A DNA stretch of 42,758 nucleotides, from contig MUNG01000129.1 of NCBI GenBank assembly GCA_002154585.1, forward strand, positions 1-42,758. Reading direction: 5' to 3'. A program made the translations under genes and the position numbers. Below, piece by piece: positions 34,406-42,758 of the stretch. How positions within the stretch are numbered: the first letter of the stretch is position 1; the number at the start of each line of letters is the position of its first letter. Source of the stretch: Streptomyces pseudogriseolus. GTDB taxonomy: Bacteria > Actinomycetota > Actinomycetes > Streptomycetales > Streptomycetaceae. Under the pieces are notes generated by a model. It ran no database searches, had not been told where the DNA came from, and saw only the letters and a program-made list of their open reading frames with translations.

Positions 34406-36262
34406 TCACAGCACCAGCCGGACCCCGTACCGGATCAGCCAGGTGTTCAGCTGCAGCGGCAGCTCCACGTTGGCGCGCCGGGCCCAGCGGTTCAGGCCCT
34501 CGGGATCCTCCAGCGTCGCGCGCACCGCGGCCACGTCCAGCAGCGGCAGCACCGGGTTGCCGGGGTCGTCCAGCAGCGCCCGCATCTCGGTCCGCAGAGC
34601 CCGCTCGTACCCGGGGTCGAGGGTCACCGGGTAGGGCGTCTTGCGCCGCTCGACGACGCTCTTCGGCAGGACGTGCCGCACCGCGGCACGCAGCAGGCTC
34701 TTCTCCCGGCCGTCGAAGTTCTGCAGGTCCCAGGGCAGGTTGTACGCGTACTGCACCAGCCGGTGGTCGCAGTACGGCATGCGCACCTCCAGGCCCACCG
34801 CCTTGAACAGCCGCTCGGTGTGCCCGTTCTGGTTCTCCATGAAGTTCGTCAGATGCACCCAGCACAGCTCCCGCATGTGCCGTTCCCGCGCGGACATGCC
34901 CGGCAGGTGCGGGGCCTCGGCGACCGACTCACGGTAGCGCTGCGCCGCGTAGTCCAGCGGCGCCAGATCCTTCAGCAGCGACTCGTCGAACAGACCGCAG
35001 CCCAGGCCCTTGGCGTCGTCGCGCACCACGCCGCGGGCCACCCACGGAAAGGTGCCCATGTCCGACTCCACCGGGTCCCGGTTCCAGGCCACACCGTGGA
35101 ACAGCGAGTCGGCGGCCTCACCGGTCAGGACGACCTTGGTGTCCCGCTCGCTCACCGCTCGCGCCAGCAGGTACAGCGAGGTGTTCATGTCCCCGAGCGG
35201 CGTCGGGTAGTCCTTGGCACGCAGCACCTGCCAGCGGGCCACCTCGTCGCTCAGCTCCGCCGGATCCACGACGACGCTCGTGTGGTCGGTGCCCAGGTGC
35301 CGGACCACGTCCGCCGCGTAGGGGGCGTCGGGGGACTGGCGGGTCTCGGTGGCCCGGAAGTTCTCCTCGTGCCGCGCGAAGTCCACGGTGAAGGTGCGGA
35401 TGCGCCGCCCCGACCTGCGCAGCTCCCGGTCGGCGAGCCCGACCACACCGCTGGAGTCGAGGCCCCCGGAGAGCAGGGAGCCGACCGGCGCCTCGGTCCG
35501 CAGGTTCCGCTCGACGCTCTCCTCCAGGAGCCCGCGCACGGTGTCCACCGTGGTGTCCAGGTCGTCGGTGTGCTCGGCCGCGTCCACCCCCCAGTACCGG
35601 GTCCGCCGGATCCCGCCCGCGGACGCCACCAGATGGTGTCCGGCCCGCAGCCGGTGCATTCCCCGGAACGGCGCCACGTGCGGGGTGCCGGAGTAGGTGA
35701 AGATCTCCTGCAGCCCTTCCGCGTCCACCTCCGCCCGCACCGACGGATGCGCGAGGACCGCCTTCGCCTCCGAGCCGAAGATCAGACCGGTGGGCGTGGG
35801 GTAGTACAGCAGCGGCTCCACCCCGAGCCGGTCGCGCACCAGGAACAGCTCCTCGCGGCGCGCGTCCCACACCACGCCCGCGAAGGTGCCCTCCAGCCGC
35901 TGCACACACGCGGCTCCCCACTCCAGGTAGGCGTGCAGCAGGGTCTCGGTGTCCCCGCCGGAGCGGAAGCGGTGGCCGCGCCGGGACAGCGTGGCGCGCA
36001 GCTCCGCGTGGTTGAGCAGGGAGCCGCTGTGCGCGGCGACCGCGACCGTCTCGCCGTCGTGTTCCAGGGCGACCGGCTGCCGGCCGCCGCCCTCCAGGTC
36101 GAACACCGCGAGCCTGCGGTGGCCCAGGGCGGCGCGCGGGCCCGTCCAGACGCCCTCGCCGTCCGGGCCGCGCAGGGCCATCGTCGCGGCCATGGCAAGG
36201 ACGGTGCCGCGTTCCCGGGTCAGATCCCGGGACCAGTCCACCCAGCCGGTGATTCCAGACAT
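34406..36262 (-). CDS. Asparagine-synthetase-like amide ligase without glutaminase Cys
   Basis: A 618-residue AsnB-type protein: Ntn-hydrolase-like N-terminal domain (1-210) and an ATP-pyrophosphatase domain with intact SGGLDSS (265-271) and GEAADSLFHG. The N-terminus reads MSGITGW: Ser2 (TCT) stands where class II amidotransferases have the nucleophile Cys, and the YNGEIYN segment is degraded to HSGSLLN. Glutamine hydrolysis is therefore doubtful, while carboxylate adenylation should work. Homologues in xantholipin, lysolipin, fredericamycin and pradimicin-type clusters form amides on pentangular polyketides. ATG 36262 has GGAG upstream. Confidence 0.9.
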   Translation of the reverse strand: MSGITGWVDWSRDLTRERGTVLAMAATMALRGPDGEGVWTGPRAALGHRRLAVFDLEGGGRQPVALEHDGETVAVAAHSGSLLNHAELRATLSRRGHRFRSGGDTETLLHAYLEWGAACVQRLEGTFAGVVWDARREELFLVRDRLGVEPLLYYPTPTGLIFGSEAKAVLAHPSVRAEVDAEGLQEIFTYSGTPHVAPFRGMHRLRAGHHLVASAGGIRRTRYWGVDAAEHTDDLDTTVDTVRGLLEESVERNLRTEAPVGSLLSGGLDSSGVVGLADRELRRSGRRIRTFTVDFARHEENFRATETRQSPDAPYAADVVRHLGTDHTSVVVDPAELSDEVARWQVLRAKDYPTPLGDMNTSLYLLARAVSERDTKVVLTGEAADSLFHGVAWNRDPVESDMGTFPWVARGVVRDDAKGLGCGLFDESLLKDLAPLDYAAQRYRESVAEAPHLPGMSARERHMRELCWVHLTNFMENQNGHTERLFKAVGLEVRMPYCDHRLVQYAYNLPWDLQNFDGREKSLLRAAVRHVLPKSVVERRKTPYPVTLDPGYERALRTEMRALLDDPGNPVLPLLDVAAVRATLEDPEGLNRWARRANVELPLQLNTWLIRYGVRLVL

Positions 36263-36308
36263 GTTCGCTCCGTGAGTTGTCGGCCGGCCCGGTCGGGCCG
36301 GATGGTGG

Positions 36309-37928
36309 TCACCGCGCGAGCAGCGCCGTGAGCAGACCGTCGAGAACGGCTTCGGGATCCGGGTGGCCGGCGGGGGAGCGCCAGGCCACCACGCCGTCCG
36401 GGCGCACCAGCACCGCCCCCTCGTCGCCCACCCCGTACGCGGGCGCCCAGGCGCCGGCCGGGTCCGCGACCGTGCTCCCGACCCGCACCACTTCCAGCCC
36501 CACACCGGCGCGCCGGGCCGTGGACCCGGCGGCCCGGGCCCACGGCTCGGCACCGGCGCCGGCGAGCAGCACGGGCGCACGGCCGAACAGGTCGAGGGAC
36601 GACACCGGCCGGCCGTCCCGGACGAACTCGACGTGGGGGGCGCGGGTCCCGGGCAGCCCGCGCGGATCGGCGTTCCACACACCGTCCGCCGGCGTGTCCC
36701 CCGGGCCCGGCACCACGGCGGAGGAGCGGTACTGCCACCCGAACCACACCTCGGTGTCGGGGTGGATCGCCGGATTCGCCGGCGCGGGCTCCTGATGGGC
36801 CAGCCGGGGGCGGTCCTTCGACCTCAGCACCGCCTGTTCGACGGTGGCCGCGCACACCGGCCGCCGCTCCGCGTCGTAGCTGTCGAGCAGTCCCGGACCC
36901 GCCTGACCGCCGAGCACCGCCGCCAGCTTCCACGCGAGGTTGTGGACGTCCTGGACGCCGGTGTTGGACCCGAACGCCCCACTGGGCGGCATCACATGGG
37001 CGGCGTCCCCCACCAGGAACACCCGGCCCGACGAGAACGCCGTCGCCGTACGCCCCGCCGCCTCCCACGGGATGCTGCCGAGCACCTTCACGTCCAGGTC
37101 CGGAACTCCGGCGGCGGCCCGCACCAGCTCCCGGCACCGCTCCTCGTCGTAGGCCGCGGCGTCCTCGGCGGACGGGTCGAACGTCACGTGCAGCAGCCAG
37201 CGCCGGGCGTTGTCCAGCGGCATCAGCGCACCGCGCACCGCGTCGTTGAACGTGTAGCACATGATGAACCGCCGCTCGCCCAGCTCCTCGGCGAGATCGG
37301 CCTCGAAATGGATGTTGAGGAAGTGCCCCGTCGTGCCGGGCCCCTCGACACCGATGCCGAGCGCCTGCCGCACGGGGCTCGCCGGCCCGTCCGCCGCGAC
37401 GAGGTAGTCGGCGGTCACCGTGCGCACCGCGCCGGTCTCCCGGTCGCGCAGCCGTGCGGTGACGCCGTCCGCGGTCTGCTCGAACGACTCCAGTTCCGTG
37501 AAGTACGCGAACCGCGTGCCGAGTTCCTCCGCGCGACGCCGGATCACCGGTTCGAACTCGTCCTGGTGGCACAGGCACCACCCGGTGGGCGACCACGCGC
37601 CCAGATCGGTGCGCACGTCCATGAAGTACTGCTCGTGCAGGGCACCGAGCTGTCGCCCTGCCAGCGACTGGGCGGCCAGCACCCCGGTGTTCCCGGCGAG
37701 CGCCCGGGCGGACCCGGTGGCGCGGATCTCCTCCTCCAGGCCGACCGAGCGCATCAGCTCCATGGCGCGCGGATTGATGCCCCGTGCCCGCGGATGCGGC
37801 GACATGCCGCGGTGCCGTTCCACGACCAGGGCGGGAACCCCGTGCCAGGCCAGGAACAGGCCGCCGGCCAGACCGGCCAGCCCCGCCCCGGCCACCAGCA
37901 CGGGAATGTGCTGCTGCTTCTCGGACAC
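36309..37928 (-). CDS. FAD-dependent aromatic polyketide monooxygenase (second)
   Basis: A 539-residue PgaE/RdmE-like flavoprotein hydroxylase: PVLVAGAGLAGLAGGLFLAW, ER-H-R after beta2, GDAAHVMPPSGAFGSNTG and a thioredoxin-like C-terminus. It is paralogous to 30722-32392; motifs such as ARALAGNTG and PHPRARGINPRAMELMR are shared. An ATG at 37934 abuts GGAGGAGG (37935-37942), leaving no spacing. GTG 37928, two codons in, has ideal 6-nt spacing and is the likelier start. It is in a minus-strand run with the amide ligase 46 bp downstream. Confidence 0.92.
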   Translation of the reverse strand: MSEKQQHIPVLVAGAGLAGLAGGLFLAWHGVPALVVERHRGMSPHPRARGINPRAMELMRSVGLEEEIRATGSARALAGNTGVLAAQSLAGRQLGALHEQYFMDVRTDLGAWSPTGWCLCHQDEFEPVIRRRAEELGTRFAYFTELESFEQTADGVTARLRDRETGAVRTVTADYLVAADGPASPVRQALGIGVEGPGTTGHFLNIHFEADLAEELGERRFIMCYTFNDAVRGALMPLDNARRWLLHVTFDPSAEDAAAYDEERCRELVRAAAGVPDLDVKVLGSIPWEAAGRTATAFSSGRVFLVGDAAHVMPPSGAFGSNTGVQDVHNLAWKLAAVLGGQAGPGLLDSYDAERRPVCAATVEQAVLRSKDRPRLAHQEPAPANPAIHPDTEVWFGWQYRSSAVVPGPGDTPADGVWNADPRGLPGTRAPHVEFVRDGRPVSSLDLFGRAPVLLAGAGAEPWARAAGSTARRAGVGLEVVRVGSTVADPAGAWAPAYGVGDEGAVLVRPDGVVAWRSPAGHPDPEAVLDGLLTALLAR

Positions 37929-38019
37929 GTGCATCCTCCTCCGAACGGACCGTCCGCCCAGAGTGCGCAGCGCGGGTCGGGCCCCGATGGAGGAAGCCTG
38001 GACCCGGACCCGCCGACGC

Positions 38020-39421
<1,402 letters not shown>

Positions 39422-39432
<11 letters not shown>

Positions 39433-40279
39433 TGAGGCTCCCCAGGGTCTGGACGTTGCGGTGGATGTCGAGGGCCGCGGTGGACCGGTTGAGGGTGATG
39501 TAGTGCAGCCCGGGGGCCCCTTCGGCCAGGAGCCGTTCGGCCATGGCGGTGGCGTGGTCGACACCGATGCGGTGTCCCGCGGCCGGGTTGTCACGGGCGC
39601 GTTCGAGGCGGTGCGCCAGGTCCTCGGGGAAGGCGGCCCCGGACAGTTCGGCGAAGCGGCGGATCTGGCGGACGTCGGTGGCGGGCATGATCTCCGGGAT
39701 GATCGGGGTGTCGCAGCCCGCGGCCGCCACCCGGTCGCGCAGCCTCAGGTAGTCCTCGACGTGGAAGAACATCTGCGTGATGGCGTAGTCGGCGCCGGCC
39801 CTGCACTTGGCGACGAAGTGCCGGATGTCGCTGTCCCAGTCGGGCGAACGCGGGTGGCGCTCCGGGAACGCCGCCACCCCGATGGTGAAGTCGCCGAGCG
39901 AGCGCACGAGTTCGACCAGTTCCCGGGCATGGGTGAACCCGTCGGGGTGAGGGACCCAGGGACCGTTGGGGTCGCCGGGCGGGTCGCCGCGCAGGGCGAG
40001 CACGTCACGGATGCCGGCGTCGGCGTACCGGCCGACGATGCGGCGCAGTTCGGCCGTGGAGTGGCCGACGGCGGTGAGGTGGGCGACGGGGCGCAGCGTG
40101 GTCTCGGCGGCGATGCGCCGGGTGACCGCGACGGTGCGGTCCCGGGAGGAGCCGCCCGCCCCGTAGGTGACGGACACGAAGTCGGGGCGCAGCGCCTCCA
40201 CGCGGCGGATCGCGTCCCACAGGGTGCGTTCGCCCCGGTCCGTCTTCGGCGGGAAGAACTCGAAGGAGAACGTCGTCAT
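39422..40279 (-). CDS. metF: Methylenetetrahydrofolate reductase
   Basis: A 285-residue MetF-type flavoprotein that reduces 5,10-methylene-THF to 5-methyl-THF, the methyl donor for MetH. The N-terminus [14 protein letters not shown] carries the conserved catalytic Glu. [25 protein letters not shown], and QMFF with the flavin-site residues follow. ATG 40279 overlaps the metH stop (ATGA), so folate reduction and methyl transfer are translationally coupled. Its length is normal for bacterial MetF. Confidence 0.93.
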
Positions 40280-42758
40280 CGCTCGCCTCCCGCGTTGAAG
40301 TAGCTCGCCTCGGGGTGGTGGACGACGATGGCGTCCGTGGACTGTTCGGGGTGGAGCTGGAACTCCTCCGAGAGCACCACCCCGATCCGTTCGGGCCACA
40401 GCAGCTCCGCGATCTTGCCGCGGTCCCGCAGCTCCGGGCAGGCCGGGTAGCCGAGCGAGTAGCGGCAGCCCTGGTACGCCGTACGGAACATGCCGTCCAG
40501 CGAGTCCGGGTCGGCGCCCGAGATGCCGAGCTCGGAACGCACGCGCGCGTGCCAGTACTCGGCGAGGGCCTCGGCGAGCTGGACGGACAGGCCGTGCAGT
40601 TCCAGGTAGTCACGGTAGGCGTCGGTGTGGAACAGCTCGGCGGCCGCGTCGCCGATGCGGGAGCCGACGGTGACGACCTGGAGGCCGACGACATCGGTCT
40701 CGCCGGACTCCTCCGGGCGGAAGAAGTCGGCCAGGCACAGCCGGCGGCCGTGACTCTGGCGGGGGAAGGTGAAGCGGGTGCGCTCGGCGCCGTGCTCGTC
40801 GAGGATGATCAGGTCGTCGTCCTTGGAGACGCAGGGGAAGTAGCCGTGGACCACGGCCGCCTCCAGAAGGCCTTCGGTGTGCAGCTGGTCCAGCAGACCG
40901 CGCAGCCTGGGCCGCCCCTCCGTCTCGACGAGTTCCTTGGTCAGGCCCCACTGGCCGCGGAACAGTGCGGTCTCGTCGAGCCAGCCGGCGTACTCCTTGA
41001 GCTGGATGCCCTTGACGACGCGGGTGCCCCAGAAGGGCGGGGCGGGGACGGGGTTGTCGGTGGCGACGTCCGAACGCACAGGGCCGTTCTCGGCTCGCGG
41101 GCCGGGGGCCGGACGGGGCGTCGGACGCGGGCGGACGCGCCGCTGTTTCAGCTCCGGCAGCGTCGCGCCGGGAACGCCGCGCTTGATTCCGATGAGGGCG
41201 TCCATCAGCCGCAGGCCCTCGAACGCGTCGCGCGCGTAGCGGACCTCGCCCTGGTAGATCTCGTGCAGGTCCTGCTCGACGTAGGCGCGGGTCAGGGCGG
41301 CGCCGCCGAGGATGACGGGGTAGTCGGCGGCCAGGCCCCGCTGGTTGAGCTCCTCCAGGTTCTCCTTCATGATCACCGTGGACTTCACCAGCAGACCCGA
41401 CATGCCGATCACGTCGGCCTTGTGCTCGTCCGCGGCCTCCAGGATCGCCGACACCGGCTGCTTGATCCCGAGGTTGACCACGTTGTAGCCGTTGTTCGAC
41501 AGGATGATGTCGACCAGGTTCTTGCCGATGTCGTGCACGTCCCCGCGCACCGTGGCCAGCACGATCGTGCCCTTGCCGGCCTCGTCGGTCTTCTCCATGT
41601 GCGGCTCGAGATGAGCCACCGCCGTCTTCATCACCTCGGCGGACTGGAGCACGAACGGCAGCTGCATCTGCCCCGACCCGAACAGCTCACCGACCACCTT
41701 CATGCCGTCCAGCAAGGTGTCGTTGACGATGTCCAACGCCTTCCGGGACTGGAGCGCCTCGTCGAGGTCGGCCTCCAGGCCGTTCTTCTCGCCGTCGATG
41801 ATGCGCCGCTTCAGCCGCTCGTCCAGCGGCAGCGCCGCCAGCTCCTCGGCCTTGCCCGCCTTCAGCGACTTCGCCGTCGCCCCCTCGAACAGCTGCATAA
41901 GCTTCTGCAGCGGGTCGTAACCCTCACGGCGCCGGTCGTAGATCAGATCGAGAGCGGTGCTGACCTCCTCCTCGCTGAACCGGGCGATCGGGAGGATCTT
42001 GCTGGCGTGCACGATCGCCGAGTCCAGACCCGCCTTCACACACTCGTCCAGGAACACGCTGTTGAGCAGGATGCGCGCGGCCGGGTTCAGACCGAAGGAG
42101 ATGTTCGACAGACCCAGCGTGGTCTGCACCTCCGGGTGGCGGCGCTTGAGCTCACGGATGCCCTCGATCGTGGCGATGCCGTCCCTGCGGGACTCCTCCT
42201 GACCGGTGCAGATCGTGAACGTCAGACAGTCCACGAGGATGTCCTCCTCACGGATGCCCCAGTTCCCCGTCAGATCCTCGATCAGCCGCTCGGCGATCTC
42301 GACCTTCTTCTCCGCCGTCCGCGCCTGCCCCTCCTCGTCGATCGTCAGCGCGATCAACGCCGCACCGTGCTCCCGCGCCAGCTCCGTCACCCGCGCGAAA
42401 CGCGACTCCGGACCGTCACCGTCCTCGTAGTTCACCGAGTTGATCACCGCGCGGCCGCCCAGCATCTCCAGACCCGCCCGGATCACCTCCACCTCGGTGG
42501 AGTCCAGCACCACCGGCAGCGTCGAGGCGGTCGCGAACCGCCCCGCCAGCTCCCGCATGTCCGCCACACCGTCACGGCCCACATAGTCCACGCACAGGTC
42601 CAGCATGTGCGCGCCCTCACGGATCTGCTCGCGCGCCATCTCCACACAGTCGTCCCAGCGGCCCTCCAGCATGGCCTCACGGAACTTCTTCGACCCGTTG
42701 GCGTTCGTGCGCTCACCGATCGCCAGATACGAGGTGTCCTGCCGGAACGGCACCGACT
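40276..42758 (-). CDS. metH: Cobalamin-dependent methionine synthase, C-terminal part (partial)
   Basis: The frame is open to the right edge; 827 codons plus two bases are visible. Present in order are the pterin-binding domain ([27 protein letters not shown]), the four-helix cap, the B12-binding domain with DVHDIGKN (His is the cobalt ligand), and the AdoMet-dependent reactivation domain ([38 protein letters not shown]). The homocysteine-binding N-terminal domain (~350 residues) must lie beyond the window. It regenerates methionine for SAM and heads the operon metH-metF-ahcY, followed by the FAD monooxygenase and amide ligase. Confidence 0.94.
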   Translation of the reverse strand, partial: SVPFRQDTSYLAIGERTNANGSKKFREAMLEGRWDDCVEMAREQIREGAHMLDLCVDYVGRDGVADMRELAGRFATASTLPVVLDSTEVEVIRAGLEMLGGRAVINSVNYEDGDGPESRFARVTELAREHGAALIALTIDEEGQARTAEKKVEIAERLIEDLTGNWGIREEDILVDCLTFTICTGQEESRRDGIATIEGIRELKRRHPEVQTTLGLSNISFGLNPAARILLNSVFLDECVKAGLDSAIVHASKILPIARFSEEEVSTALDLIYDRRREGYDPLQKLMQLFEGATAKSLKAGKAEELAALPLDERLKRRIIDGEKNGLEADLDEALQSRKALDIVNDTLLDGMKVVGELFGSGQMQLPFVLQSAEVMKTAVAHLEPHMEKTDEAGKGTIVLATVRGDVHDIGKNLVDIILSNNGYNVVNLGIKQPVSAILEAADEHKADVIGMSGLLVKSTVIMKENLEELNQRGLAADYPVILGGAALTRAYVEQDLHEIYQGEVRYARDAFEGLRLMDALIGIKRGVPGATLPELKQRRVRPRPTPRPAPGPRAENGPVRSDVATDNPVPAPPFWGTRVVKGIQLKEYAGWLDETALFRGQWGLTKELVETEGRPRLRGLLDQLHTEGLLEAAVVHGYFPCVSKDDDLIILDEHGAERTRFTFPRQSHGRRLCLADFFRPEESGETDVVGLQVVTVGSRIGDAAAELFHTDAYRDYLELHGLSVQLAEALAEYWHARVRSELGISGADPDSLDGMFRTAYQGCRYSLGYPACPELRDRGKIAELLWPERIGVVLSEEFQLHPEQSTDAIVVHHPEASYFNAGGER

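Noticed and set aside
34400..36331. 643-codon plus-strand open frame opposite the amide ligase
   Set aside because: Antisense artefact; the minus strand has an intact AsnB-type protein with SGGLDSS.

Overview
The window is high-GC actinobacterial DNA and almost certainly Streptomyces. It has a conservon (cvn) operon, an XRE/DUF397 locus, SARP regulators, GTG starts, ATGA/GTGA overlaps between genes and almost no TTA codons. Most of it, about 5.2-42.7 kb, is an aromatic type II polyketide gene cluster whose gene content resembles the pentangular polyphenol / spore-pigment-like group. I see no transposase, integrase or CRISPR array.

Layout. (1) 1-3058: the end of cvnA, then cvnB, cvnC, cvnD and the P450 cvnE; a convergent second P450 follows at 3251-4477. 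(2) 4642-5160: a DUF397 gene with only the tail of its XRE partner, next to a tRNA-like element whose 3' half lies upstream of its 5' half. This may be the left edge of the cluster. (3) 5180-7724: a carboxyltransferase beta subunit and a SARP, both on the minus strand. (4) 8011-10509: a short peptide gene with a Cys/Thr/Cys/Ser-rich tail, directly followed by a fused E1-like/YcaO cyclodehydratase. This is a RiPP (TOMM) cassette inside a type II PKS cluster. (5) 10686-12536: a DesK/DesR-like two-component pair. (6) 12569-20659: a possible starter- or side-chain-unit block: ACP-AT didomain, fatty acyl-AMP ligase, carboxylase epsilon subunit, tandem ABM protein, acyl-CoA dehydrogenase-like protein, Sfp-type PPTase, type II thioesterase and two very small proteins. 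(7) 20688-32730: the PKS core and tailoring genes: second SARP, ACP, two SDRs, two SchA/CurD proteins, TcmI cyclase, cupin, KSalpha, KSbeta, aromatase, two DUF1772 (anthrone-oxygenase-like) proteins, three small ABM proteins, a beta-hydroxyacid dehydrogenase-like protein and an FAD monooxygenase. (8) 32777-34342: a Tat-type multicopper oxidase. (9) 34406-42758, minus strand: an asparagine-synthetase-like amide ligase, a second FAD monooxygenase, and a methyl-cycle operon (SAH hydrolase, MTHFR, MetH running off the right end).

How they could work together (inference). The carboxyltransferase supplies extender units. KSalpha/KSbeta/ACP build the chain. SDRs, SchA/CurD, TcmI and the SRPBCC aromatase fold and aromatise it. 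DUF1772, ABM and FAD enzymes oxidise it, and the asparagine-synthetase-like enzyme forms an amide. The methyl-cycle genes imply SAM-dependent methylation, yet no methyltransferase is visible, so the cluster probably continues to the right. Several proteins have altered catalytic sites: the AT has Gly for the catalytic Ser, the amidotransferase has Ser for Cys, and the dehydrogenase-like protein has no obvious catalytic Glu. The least expected parts are the YcaO/peptide cassette and the permuted tRNA-like element.
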